64,000 bases of DNA from positions 1,178,001 through 1,242,000 of the forward strand of contig JARUPY010000190.1 of assembly GCA_029817715.1 (NCBI GenBank), in the 5' to 3' direction. Positions within the stretch are counted from its first letter, which is position 1. Each line of letters begins with the position of its first letter. Shown one piece after another: positions 24,434-35,780 of the stretch. Under the pieces are notes generated by a model. It saw only the letters and a list, made by a program, of their open reading frames with translations. It had not been told where the DNA came from and did not search any database. This DNA is from Melastoma dodecandrum. Taxonomy: Eukaryota > Streptophyta > Magnoliopsida > Myrtales > Melastomataceae. Position numbers and translations under genes: made by a program.

Positions 24434-25011
24434 GGCAAAATATACATTTATGCCCTCAACTTTGAGTTAATTCTTTGTTTTGTCATTAACTTAGTTTGTT
24501 ATATAATTTTGTCACCAACTTTTATTTTTATATTGATTTTGGCCAATCATGAATTCTTTCTAGCGAAAGCCAAACAAGGTCTTAATATAGCTTGATCCAT
24601 ATTCTATAATAGCGGAGTTTTAACCTATCATTCATTCGTCTCATAATCCACTTTATCCGTAGTAGTCGCTCCCTAATAGAACATCATTCGACATTCATCG
24701 ATTTTTCATATTTTTTGACAACATTAGCAACTATTATTAACTTCGACTTCCAATTTACTAAATTTGTCCATCAAAATTTTATAATAAAAAAGTAAATGAA
24801 AGATTTAAATATTATTTTTCATTTTTTTAATTTTTTTTTTTTTTAGTCGATAAATGAAAATTGTCTATTAAGGTCTGCACGATAAAATTCAAGATTGGTC
24901 AAGATCAAAATAAAAATAAAAGTTGATGACAAAATTATATAACAAACTAAGTTAACGACAAAACAGAAAGTTGGCTCAAACTTGAGGCCATAAATAAATT
25001 AATATTTTGCC
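24434..25011. mobile_element. MULE-type MITE, copy A, with 9-bp target-site duplication
   Basis: Long terminal inverted repeats of over 100 bp start GGCAAAATAT and end ATTTTGCC. Inside them TTGTCATTAACTTAGTTTGT on the left pairs with ACAAACTAAGTTAACGACAA on the right. The element is flanked by a perfect 9-bp duplication TAATATTTA at 24425-24433 and 25012-25020. Long TIRs plus a 9-bp duplication are the mark of Mutator-like elements. There is no coding capacity. A second copy of the same family lies at 57390-57940. Confidence 0.85.
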
Positions 25012-25020
25012 TAATATTTA

Positions 25021-25566
25021 AGACCCACAAACTACAGAGTCAAACGCAATAACTGCATCGCTCAAACATTTGTTCCAAACCACGTGGTTTTTCTTGGGTA
25101 TTTTGATATGAATTCTTTAAAATTTGAGGGTTTTATTGTAGAAAGGAAACTTGACAGACAATCTGATTATTCAACGCGAAAATGAACCAGTGTGATTTCC
25201 AGGGAACGAATCCAGGAACATTCACACGCGCATTATGGCGTCAAAAAATAGTCCGTGTTTACATTCATTCTCCCTCACGCATGCCGTGATGTATGTGCCT
25301 CGTCAGCACCCGTCCGAATGTAAGTTCCGTTGTTGTGGGAACGAAATAACTCGTACGAAGGCCGCCGCCCTTTTTGTTAATGTAATGTCAAAAAGCAAAT
25401 TCCCTTTCTTACACGAGAAAAATATTACCAATAACAATAATAATTCATCTTACAAGTAATTTACTAAACGTGAACACGTGTGCTTTGACGTTGGGATCCA
25501 CCTCGGCTAACACCAGTGCGACTTGCTTCCTCTTACAACTTCCGGTAAAGTTACCGAAGCCAGGAT
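25021..25566. other. Intergenic, no feature seen
   Basis: AT-rich sequence with one 74-codon frame (25235-25459, +) that shows no recognisable motif. Confidence 0.4.
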
Positions 25567-25903
25567 AGCTGTAATTCCTGAACAAATTCTATTCGTCGGA
25601 TGAGATTTGCTGAAAATTGTGTACCACATTTTTTCAAGAAAAAATGATTTCCTTTTCCTTTTAATGCGATTTCGAGCTGTAATCTTAAAATCAAATAAGA
25701 ACGAGAGCTTAAAAAGAAACAAATGTTAGTACATTAACATCGCCGTTTTAGTCATAAGAGCTGTAATTTCTGAACAATCATACAAGTCTATTCGTCCGAT
25801 GAGATTTGCTGAAAGTTGTGTACCGCATTTAAAAAAAAAAAAACGGTTTCCTTTTCCTTTTAATGCGATTTTGAACTATAATATTAAAATCAAATAGGAA
25901 CGA
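25567..25903 (+). repeat. Tandem duplication of about 140 bp
   Basis: Segment 25567-25704 is repeated at 25758-25903. Shared landmarks are AGCTGTAATT(C/T)CTGAACAA, CTATTCGTC(G/C)GATGAGATTT and TTTCCTTTTCCTTTTAATGC, ending AAATCAAATA(A/G)GAACGA. The copies differ by several substitutions and small indels, so the duplication is not recent. It is non-coding. Confidence 0.8.
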
Positions 25904-25909
25904 TACATT

Positions 25910-26432
25910 TATTTAACGTGTTCTCCTTGGGGATGAAACGAGTAAAATAGCGTGCATAAAAAATTTATCAAAAAAAAGGTATAAATTTTTAAAATTGAAT
26001 AAAATAATCTCCTGAATTTAGAGTTAAAAATTTCAAATTCAATTTACAAGAGTAGGAGTTTCCTCTTTATTCTTTGTAAATCGAACTTAAAATTTCTTAG
26101 TTCGGAATCCAATTTTAATATTTTGTGCCTTATTTTGGTATTTATTTTTTTACCTGCGCTGGAAAGTAACAAAGCCCGTTTCTTGGGTCCCAAAGTGAAA
26201 GAAATCCTTTGGCGCAAACCAAACACGCCCCTAACTGTTTTTACCTTCTTACAGTTTACCACCGGTTGGAAAATTTTACGACATTAAAAACCCCCCAATT
26301 AATTCATCGTCATCGTCGTCCCGTCAAACTCCTCCGCAACGACACGCCTCTTCCTCCCCCCCCCCTCCATTCCCACGGACATCCTCGAGAATCCCACCGC
26401 CGAAACCTTCTCAGGAGAAATAGTATTCGAGC
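25910..26432. promoter_or_regulatory. Upstream region of the RLCK-VII kinase gene
   Basis: It holds the promoter and 5' UTR of the kinase gene. The C-rich segment 26300-26400 just before the ATG looks like leader. I see no convincing TATA box or known element. Confidence 0.35.
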
Positions 26433-28562
26433 ATGAAGTGCTTCTACTTCAGGGACAAGTCAAAGTCCAAGCAGTCCGACCGCAGGAAGCCCAATTCAGC
26501 CCCCGTGCTCCAGAACCACGGCGGTGGAGGCGAGACTCCCCCAGAGCCCCGTGGCGGCGGCGATCGTGCCGTCCCTGGGCTTAGCGGGAAGACGAGGTCG
26601 ATGAGCTCCTTGCCGTCCCCCAGGCGTGGGGTGGCGGAACTCTACAGGGAGAAGAGGGCACAGGGCGGGTTGAGGGAGTTCAGCTACAGGGAGCTTAGGG
26701 ACGCGACTTGTGGGTTCAATAGGGCGTTGAAGATCGGGGAGGGTGGATTCGGGAGTGTTTACAAGGGGACCATTAAGGTTGTCGGGGGGGATCCCACTGT
26801 TGTTGCCATCAAGAGGCTCAATCAGCATGGACTGCAGGTAAAAAAGTTTTGGTTTTCTTTTTGTTCTTGATTTGTGCTTGTAAATTTGTCTGAGGGGTCA
26901 AAAGGTGGATCCTTTCCTTACTGGGTTCTTGTAGGATTTTAGGTTTGGTAAGCTTATAATGGAGGTGCCCTGTTTTGATTGTTTGAAGAGTCTGGTGTGC
27001 TCTTTGGGTGATCGAATGTAGTTTTTTGTTGATGTTGTACGAATTCCCTGGGCTTTGGCACTTGTTTTGTCGCCCCGCTTTCGCAGGACTGTGATTCAGG
27101 TGGTTGCAGTGTTATTATATTGGGGCTCAATTTTGGCAATGAAATTGCCTTGTTTTGAGAATTGCAGGTGTGAAGTTGGATGTGGCATTGAAGAATCAGA
27201 CAACCTTGTTTTTGTCGGATTGTTTGTTCACGCCGATTTTGCTTGCCTGCCTTGTGAATTTATGAATATTTGTTTCAGAGGGGTGATAGTCGTTCTTTAA
27301 ATGTTCTTTGTTGAGAAACCAAATGTGCGGCCGCCTTTCGGGATCTCCAATGTTTCTCTGCGATCATATTGGATTTTTCTGTTTGTCAAAACGTCAGTGC
27401 TTTATTGATTTCTTTGTCTTCATCTTCAATGTGGTGCTTATTGCCAACTTCGCCGATTAAGATTATATTATAAAACCATTAAAACTTAAGTCTGGACATG
27501 ATCCTTTGTCATTGCTTTAAGGTTTCGTTTTGTATTTTTTTTATGCAGGGTCGTAAAGAATGGATGGCTGAAGTCCAGTTCCTAAGCGTCGTGGATCATC
27601 CCAACTTGGTAAAACTCTTGGGTTACTGTTCAGCGGAGAATGAGAGAGGCCCTCAACTCTTTTTGGTTTACGAGTATATGCCAAATCGGGGATTGGACGA
27701 CCACCTCTTTAACCAGGCTTTGCCCGTTTTGCCATGGAAGACAAGGTTAGAAATCATCCTCGGCGCGGCCGAAGGGCTGGCATATTTACACGAAGGAATG
27801 GAAATCAAGGTAGATTACTCGTGTTTTTTGGGCATCTGTTGGGATTCAATTATCAGTTCTTATGCATAATACAAAATCGTGGCTCTGGTGGAAGTAAAGT
27901 TGTTATGCTTTCCTTTGTAGGTGATTTACAGAGATTTCAAGTCTGCAAACGTCCTGTTGGACGAAAATTTCCAGGCGAAGCTCTCCGATTTTGGCCTTGC
28001 GAGAGAAGGGCCCGTCGATGACCGTAGTCACGTGACCACAGTGGTAAGAACCTCGTCCAAAATGCTACCCACTTAGCAAATCTATTGAATCAAACTCGAG
28101 ATTTTATCCCCTCGTTGATCTCTCTAGGTTGTCGGGACATACGGGTATGCAGCCCCTGAGTATGTCGAAACAGGGCACCTCACAATCCACAGCGACGTGT
28201 GGACATTTGGCATAGTCCTTTACGAGATCCTGACGGGTAGACGAGCGGTCGAGAGGAACCGGCCCTCAAGGGAGCAGAAACTTCTCGACTGGGTGAAAGA
28301 TTACCCCGTCGATGGCAAGACGTTCAGCATGATAATCGACCCACGACTAAGGGGCCAGTACTCGTACCCTGCTGCCAGACGGATCGGGAAGTTAGCCGAA
28401 AGATGCCTTGTCAAGAATGCTAAGGACAGGCCGACCATGAGGGAGGTGACCCTTGCGTTAAAACAAGCCATCCTTGAGTCACAGCCGGAGGCTGGGGATT
28501 CTCGGACGAACGGGTCCGGGCCAGCAACGAAGGAGCGAAGGGTCCCGCGTCGGACCAAGTAG
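26433..28562 (+). CDS. Receptor-like cytoplasmic kinase, RLCK-VII, PBL19-like
   Basis: Four exons, 26433-26837, 27549-27809, 27921-28043 and 28128-28562, join in phase to 407 residues. The N-terminus [13 protein letters not shown] lacks a Gly2 myristoylation site but has Cys3, as in the PBL19/PCRK branch. The kinase domain follows [14 protein letters not shown]: glycine loop [12 protein letters not shown] (about 101-112), catalytic Lys in VVAIKRL (Lys127), [12 protein letters not shown] with catalytic Asp227 (an RD kinase), DFG at 245-247, then [17 protein letters not shown]. All catalytic residues are intact. A basic Ser/Gly-rich tail ends the protein. Family members pass signals from cell-surface immune receptors to MAPK cascades and the ROS burst. 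The ATG at 26433 is the only one that gives the family N-terminus. Confidence 0.92.
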
Positions 28563-30529
28563 CTGCCTAACGAGGGATAGCAACCAGCGTTGCATTGCAT
28601 AAAATTTAATTTAATTTTTTTTGCTTTCTTGATAGTGCAAAGTATATGAGTGTGTGAGATTGGTGGGACATGGGTTTGTAAATAAAAGAAACGATGAGAA
28701 TGTGTTACGAAGGTTTTGTATAAATAAGAGTTCATTTATTAGCTCGACGTCCGTACTGTTATTACATCCAGTTTCGCCAGAACATTCGACTTGAGTTAAC
28801 CTTATATTGTCAGGAAATGACATGATCTTTTGTTTACGATGAGCCCCCCCGGCACGGCCAGTGAGTCGACCGCAACCAAGGGGCGATATATTCCGGATTC
28901 CGCAGAGACAAGTTATCGATGCTCCAAAACATGGCAATTTGAATCTAGCATTAGTTTACTCCGGCGCTTCTTAACGCAGTCATTGTTTAAATTCCCTCCG
29001 AGCGCGACCGTGTCCTTGTCCTACCCAATGTCTGTGCTCGCTTCTTTCGCCAGGGCCTCCGTCTGTGTCTGACCAGTGCTTTGCCCCGAGAGGACGAGAT
29101 GGCTTGTCCAAGTCAATGTGGCCAGATTTTGGAACGCTCATTGGCTTTGGTAAGTCTTTCTCGAGCTTCGAAGGACTTACAAGGACTCTGCGATGTGGAT
29201 ATTTGTTGGAAAGGTTTGAGTTTGAAATATCAGCACTTGGAAGGAGACAACAATGGTGGGCGCCTCCAAGACGCGCATATAAAGGTGAAACAGAGTATGG
29301 AAAGCAACGTCGAGGAATGACAGCAGGATGTGTCGTCGGAGCTCAGAATGAGGGAACATGGAGGACCCTGACCCGCAAAACGCTCGTAGTTCGCCCAGTG
29401 CAGACCCAAGCCGACCTGGTTATCCTCTCTGTTTACAGGTGTAGTGTGGAGGAGGGGACTTTGAGCTTCTGAACAACATTATCAAAATCCCCTCGAGCAC
29501 GTCACTCCACTCGAACTTGATTTTAACCGCGAATGCGTCTCCACGTAAGACAACGTCTGTTCGAACCAGGACTCGACATAAGTAATGCCGAAAAGCTCAC
29601 CGGATCAATGAAAAGCAACGGCCGCATTCAATTTTCGCCGGATTCCCCTTGTTTGCTTTGTTTGCAACAATGCAAACATGGAATGGGCTACCCACTCAAC
29701 TAATCACCTTATTTAAACATACAGTCGAATTATGGAAACTATTTGGCAGTACTCCTAACTTTTAGGATGAACAGGTCAAAGTCAACAAGTCAAAGGTTGC
29801 ATAGTATATGCTCCATGGTTATACTGACCTGTTCATCCCCAGTGATGTTGTTCATTGACTGTCCTGCAAAAACAGCATATTCTGGGTTCTCTGCCCATTG
29901 AATGAACCTGGCAGTAGTTCAACCTAAACTTGAAAGGTTACCTTTTACTGAAAATCTTTCTGTTCTTTAACTGCTCAAGGTGTGTTCTAGAGGCATTCAT
30001 AATTCTGCAGTTAATATCCAGTTTGAATTCACCAGATGAATGCCCCAGCAATTGGGAGAATGCTCAGTTACTTCCCATGAAAGCATTTCATGCCAAAGAA
30101 ATGGGAAACAGGCAATTTAATGCCAAAATGCAGTCAGACTTGTTCAAACTTCAAAGTCAGACAGTCAGTAAGTAGATAGAAAGCCAACTTGTCACATTTA
30201 CCTCCTCCTGCATTTATGGTCTTTGAACATATAATACAAAGCACAAGACCTGGTAATAAACCAGGAAAAGAAAAGGAAAAAACAAAACAAAAGCAGCGGC
30301 TGCGGCAGCAGAAGAACAAGGCTGCTTTCTTCTCTTTTTTTTTTCACACTGAGGAGAGATCAGAGAGTTTATAGAAAGATCTACTTCCTCATGTATGATC
30401 ACCCGAGTGTAACTAACTACTGCGATCACAATGAAATAGTAACTCCGCCACCTGCCATAGGTACTGGTTACGAGGGTGGGTATAACACACAAAGGCAGTG
30501 ACAAGGGCAGCAATTGATGATCTGGTTGG
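28563..30529. other. Intergenic region with possible decayed coding sequence
   Basis: Kinase and FLZ 3' ends converge here. On the + strand 29081-29320 is open for 79 codons (LERSLALVSLSRASKDLQGL and similar), and the minus strand over about 28870-29160 has protein-like frames broken by stops. I recognise no family in either and can assign no gene. A 14-bp inverted repeat (GGATGAACAGGTCA at about 29764, its complement at about 29825) is too short to interpret. Confidence 0.35.
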
Positions 30530-31673
30530 TTAGGCCACGGCGACGGTGCCAGTGCGGAGACGACTGTCGGGGGATTTGGAAGGGGAAGTGGATCTCCCCT
30601 CCTGCTGCTGCTCCTTGTTCCTCAGGGCTCTCACAGAGGAAGAGAGGTTCAGGTTCATCTCCCTCAGTCGATCCAACTCCATCTGCTCTTGCCTGCATTC
30701 TTCGCTGCAGAAAGGGGTGTCCCCTCTGCCAAACATACCAAACACAGACAATTTCATCAGGATCGGAAAAAGGATAAGGATCGCCGGAAAAGGTTACACC
30801 ACACAGCTAACAGCCGCAGTGGATTTCACAAAAGGGGCTCTTGATATGCCCCTCGATGCAGAAGCAATCGAAAGATTTCCTTAATGCAGGTTCAAATAGG
30901 AGGATGGAACTCGGAGATAAAGCACGATAGGGGACACACCCACCCACACACCAGCCAGGATTGCTTCCATTATTAACCCACCCACAGCCTCGAGAAGCAA
31001 CTCCAATCAGAATCTGCTCCTCCTGTTCTTACAACACCACCACTACCCAACATTCCCCTAACATTTACCCCTTCTTATCATCAACAATAAAAACCGCACC
31101 CTCGAAACACTCGACCAAAATTAAACCTTCACCCAGATCTTTCGCCAGAAGATCCGATCGGAGGCAGCGAAATCCAGCGGAAGAATCGATTTTGACGGAT
31201 ACCCACAACGGCAATTAAAAGAAAAACCCAATCTTTTACCTTTCCATCCCCTCCCCTCCCCAAAAGAAACCGTTTCCCATCTCATTTTACCTGTACATGA
31301 AGATGTCGCTGTTGTTCCCAAGGGGCTTATCGCAGAGGAAGCAAGAATCCAAGAAATGGGGCTCCTCCCTCCTTCTGCTCCTCCTCCTCCTCACAGCCTC
31401 CTCCTCCTCCTCCTCCTCATCGAAGAACCTCGTCCTCCCGACGAACCTCGGCGACGAAGAAACAAAGGAAGAGGAACCCCTGACCGCGTACCCGTTGACG
31501 AAACTCCAGGGACGAAGGAGACGACGATCCATGGAGAACCCGGCTTCCAAATCATCGAGGGCGCGATCGCATGCGCCTGCCAGGGGACGATATCCTCCTC
31601 CTCCTCCTTCCTCGTCGTCGGCGATGTAGCAGCAGGAGGGCTTCCTGCGGAGGGAGATGGGCAGGGGTAGCAT
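30530..31673 (-). CDS. FCS-like zinc finger (FLZ, DUF581) protein
   Basis: Two exons, 31673-31291 and 30725-30530, join in phase (AG|A codon) to 192 residues. The N-terminal part is low-complexity with a Gly run and a run of seven Glu, the latter encoded by a CTC-type repeat read on the minus strand. The FLZ domain spans the intron: [20 protein letters not shown], then [15 protein letters not shown], giving CxxC and the FCS-x-x-C pair. The tail is Ser/Arg/Lys-rich. By family knowledge, FLZ proteins are plant-specific adaptors that bind SnRK1 kinase subunits and respond to sugar and stress. The intron is 565 nt. The Met at 31673 gives the family MLPLPIS-type start. Confidence 0.9.
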
Positions 31674-32039
31674 GGCGGTGGTGACGATGGATGGAGAGGG
31701 AGAGGGGGATTTATTTATACAGCGAAGGAAAGAAGAAAGGGAGATTGAAGTTGTTGGTTGTTTGAAGGTTAACGTTTAATAATGGAAAACTGTGGAAATT
31801 TTGGAAAAAGAAGCTTCTTTTAATGGTGGTGGTGGTGGTGGTGGTGGGAGGAGAAGAAGAAGAGGAGGTTTTAAGAGAAAGTAAAGAAAGGTAAAAAAAG
31901 TAGGAGAATGAATACTTCTTTACTTAGATACCATCAACAACCACCCCTTTTCCCCACCACAGATTGATTCATCGAGATAACACAACCCATCTCTTCTTCC
32001 TCATTACACCATTAATACCTCGTAGACTCATAATTTGTA
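31674..32039. promoter_or_regulatory. Upstream region of the FLZ gene
   Basis: It contains a GGT-type trinucleotide repeat at about 31824-31847 and GA-rich tracts (31690-31745, 31850-31900) typical of plant leader and core-promoter DNA. TTTATTTATA at about 31710-31719 could serve as a minus-strand TATA region. No defined element can be named. Confidence 0.35.
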
Positions 32040-32084
32040 TATAATAGACCGACGCCCGGATAAGCTTCCTTTGTACTTTACGAA

Positions 32085-32420
32085 CTGTTTCGTACTAAGG
32101 TAAACTTCGTCGTATACTTTACGAATTAGTTTATACTATGTTATACACTTCGTAATATGTTACTATTTCGTATTATAGTATAAAAAGATTCGTTATTCGT
32201 ACTATAATACAAAAATTTGTAAAAATATACAAAGCTTGTTCGTATGTTATGAAATAGCTTGTAAAAAGTATGAAATCAATTGGTTCGTACTATAGTATAC
32301 GTTTCGTAATTTGCTACTATTTCGAATTGTAGTACCAAAAAATCCGTACATTATAAATTGATTCGCACTATAAAACGAAAAGCATGTAATAAAGTAGGAA
32401 ATTCATTCGTACGTTACGAA
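32085..32420 (+). repeat. Degenerate AT-rich repeat built on TTCGTAC/TAGTATA motifs, period about 152 bp
   Basis: TTCGTAATATGTTACTATTT at about 32150 recurs in diverged form, TTCGTAATTTGCTACTATTT, at about 32302. Shared neighbours are TTCGTACTATA and CGTATTATAGTA / CGAATTGTAGTA. Many shorter TTCGTAC and TACGAA words fill the stretch on both strands. It is non-coding and looks like an old tandem array. Confidence 0.6.
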
Positions 32421-32449
32421 AAGAACGAACAAGAAATAAGAAGTCTTTC

Positions 32450-34230
32450 TCGTAGAGTGTGTGAGAAGTTCCGTTGGAGGAAGACTCGTTCAAAGAAGAG
32501 AAAGAAGGAAATAAAGAAAGAGACGACGACGACGACGATGATGATGATGGTGAGTAATAATTATTTGGAATAACGCGTGAGATGCCAACTTGCAATACAA
32601 AAACAAAATTCCAATAAAGAAAGTAGGAAGAAAGAAAATCAGTAACAGGCTGAAAAATGTTTTTGGGGACCACCCCAGCTTTTTACCTTTTGTCTTTTAT
32701 TTATTTATTGATGGAAAAATATGATAGTGATTGAACAGTTTTGGTCTTGAATTCCCACGGCACAAGAGACACAAACTTTTTTTTTTGATATTTTTAATAA
32801 AATATCGATACTTACTTTTATAGTAAAAATTATATTTATGACCTTCATATTTTGCGATTTAATTTCGATAACAGAGATCAAATAATTTTCGATGTTTTAG
32901 TTATTTTTTTTATTTTATATGATATAACGTTAATTTTTTCCTTGAATTTTGAATTCGATTTAGATTACGAATTTCAAATATTTTATTTAAAAACTAGACA
33001 TTACAAAAGGTTTTTGTTAGAAACCTAACTCATAACAAGTCGACCTCTGACTCTGATACCAGTGTACACAACAATGCCAACTTTTCTGATTTTCTCTTTT
33101 TTAGCATTAGATGGTGTTATACGCTTCACTTTTAGTTTGTACATCAATGCGATTATTTTTTAAAAATAATTATGAAATACTAATTCAGGACAGTAAAAAT
33201 CTCATGAAATAAGTCTTTTTTTTAATTAAGAGCGATATTTTCTAAATTTCGCAAATTTTAATTGTATTTGAATAGTTCTTTTTTTGTCAACTAAAAGTGA
33301 TACAATCCTTGAGGTCCACTCCTTCAATACTTTCTTTTTGAAGATCCTTTTTCCACCGCCCATTTGTTTCTTTTCATTTGAATCTTATTATCTCATTGAA
33401 TGCCTCTCCCATGTCTCTTGACTATCCGCTATTTTACGTCAAATGTTATATCCTTATAACTATTCATATTCCCTAATTGAATTTTATAAATGAAGCTATA
33501 TCACTTACATATTATCATCATTATCTGTGCATACGAGACCGAGGACTCCCCCGCCGCAGGTCAATCTCGACAGCCTATCGTGAGCAGCTGATGCTGGTCG
33601 ACGAGTGAAAGAAAGCGAGAATTGCAGGAGAAACGGACGCGGATGAGTAAACAGGGCTTGGGCTGAGCTGAGAACGAGAGGCAGCGATCTTCAGCCTACT
33701 CATTTGTTCTTTGACACTAAACTAAGCCCATTTGTACAGCAGAGTGGCATAGTTTACGAAACAGAGGTGATAATTCGTTAGGCCGATTTCTACTGCTTTC
33801 ATGTTGATTCTGCCGGGGTCGGACGTGAATCCGATGTCAGGATCTGGACGGATAAAGGCGAGATCGTGTCGGTATAACAATGACGACTAAGAGAGGCAAA
33901 CTGATGTTTCGGCCCATGCTAGGACTTCCTATGACTAATATAGTTAAGTCAGTCGTGGAAGCTAATGTTTCTGTATATTATAGAAACTCTCAGCATAGAG
34001 GCAGAAGCCAAGACGGCGACCGGATTTGATTAGTCCAAGATTGACTTGTATTGTCAGCTTAGCTAAGAAGTTTTCTGTAGTGCCAAAAGATCGGTACATA
34101 ATCTTAAAATGTTTTGCGTTAATACGTTTTTTCGAATCCGATCAGCCGAAACTTGACCATAATATTATAAACTGTAGGACCTTATGCGGAAAAGAACGTA
34201 ATCAAGTCGAAGAAGATACAAATGCGAAAG
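32450..34230. other. AT-rich intergenic region left of the peptide array
   Basis: A short GAC/GAT-rich microsatellite lies at about 32521-32550. At about 33045-33062 the word CTCTGATACCAG resembles the complement of a retrotransposon tRNA-Met primer site but has no LTR around it. The rest shows no gene. Confidence 0.4.
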
Positions 34231-35136
34231 GTAAACTATAGTATTTAATTACGCCCGGATTATCTGTGACGTTTCTGTTCTTGGCTTCTGCAACAAGATC
34301 AACCAAACAGAGATGAATGAACTCGTGCAACGCCACGGGGTAGGGAATGTTATACCAAAGATGAGAGTAGAACGGCAAGCATGTGTGTGTAACTGCACCC
34401 GGGTTGGAACACTTCATCGGCCGGATGGATGCGATTGTTTTTGGTACTTTTGACCAAGGTTTCTCATGAAGCATCCGGCCTGGCACCCGATACTAGATGC
34501 CTCCGAGGTGAAGGGTTACGTCATGAGAAGCATCGACATCGCCAATACTACCTGTCGGGTTCTCTGAGAAGGCCATGGATCAAAGGAAAGAAAGAATTGT
34601 TTTGGTCTGCAATCATTTTTTGTGACAAATATGGTAAATTCAATGGAATCAATCCCATCTAATTGGTCAATCATTTAGAGATAAACTTATCCATATGGTA
34701 ATAATTATTTTCAACTATGTAATTAAACTAATCATTTTTAGTTTATCAATCAGGATAAAAGAAAACAAGAAATGCAAAAAATACGCACTTCTTGCGGCCA
34801 AATTCCATTGTTTTTTTTAATTTTTTTCTCTTTCGAGAGCTTTGATTAAGGCATGTTTGACCGTACGATAAAATAAAGTAATATTTAGAAGAAACTTTTC
34901 CACTAAATAAAGTAATATTTTAAAATAATGTATTTGCACTTTGGTTTGGTTTATTACCATTTAAAGCAAAATGGCGAAGATAGAATAGATAAGATTAATA
35001 TAATAATAATAATAATTAGGATGATTAATCTCAATTCTTTCATCCCCATTATAAATTGCAGTGGCTGCCACACATATTCCCAACACATTCACTTCACTAT
35101 CAACACCTGCGAAAGAAACGATAAGAGCTTATTCTC

Positions 35137-35574
35137 ATGGCTTCTTCCAAGGGACATGTCCTGGCAATGCTTCTCACGATCCTGATGTTGCTCGTGGCTC
35201 AATCGCCGAGAACAGCAGAGGCCATCGACACCTGCAAGCTCGGGTGCTTCCTTGGATGCATCGGCCGTAACCCATACTTAATTCCCTTCTGCGTGGCCAG
35301 TTGCTTCCTTTCGAGTTGTAAAGTGGTTCTTCCAGCTTCTGACAGCCCTCTGATGGATTGCAAAACCGGTTGCATGATGTCGAGGTGTTCGCGCCAGTAT
35401 CAGGGTAACTGCCGATGATGCTTTTCTTGACGGAACATGGCTTTTACCACGTTCATAATTTTTATTTTTTAACGCATAATCTCCGTGGCAGGTGCCGACG
35501 ACGAGAATACCAAACAATGCGTTATATCTTGCTCTGACCGTTGTGATGCGGAATACATGAAGAGTCACTTCTGA
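35137..35574 (+). CDS. Secreted cysteine-rich thionin-like peptide precursor, array gene 1
   Basis: Exons 35137-35404 and 35492-35574 join in phase to 116 residues; the intron is 87 nt. Residues 1 to about 28 are a signal peptide ending SPRTAEA. The mature part has 12 Cys as four triplets: CKLGCFLGC, CVASCFLSSC, CKTGCMMSRC and, in exon 2, CVISCSDRC. The last two resemble the CxxxC pattern of the acidic C-terminal part of thionin precursors, hence 'thionin-like'. A defence role is inferred, not shown. If the intron is retained the frame ends four codons on (GNCR, stop). This is the most diverged copy (LAM in the signal, PFCVAS, KVVLPAS). A TATAAAT box lies at 35050-35056. Confidence 0.8.
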
Positions 35575-35780
35575 TCACATGTGATGATAAGGAATGGTAT
35601 TAGCGACGGCTTGAGTTGATGATGAATAATTGTCGTGTCCACGCACGTGTTTGTTGTACTTTCGAATGCAGTTAATGATATAAAACGGATGTTCCATTAA
35701 AATGACACTCCGTGGATCATTGGTCTTTCCTACTGCTAGTAAATGATCAACCGCGGACAAACGTTTAACCCGACTTTCCG

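Noticed and set aside
29764..29838. Inverted repeat GGATGAACAGGTCA considered as a microRNA precursor
   Set aside because: The arms are only about 14 bp with a loop of about 45 nt, and the stem does not extend as a plant pre-miRNA would.
33045..33064. tRNA-Met primer-site-like word CTCTGATACCAG
   Set aside because: There is no LTR, polypurine tract or coding remnant around it; a short chance or relic match only.
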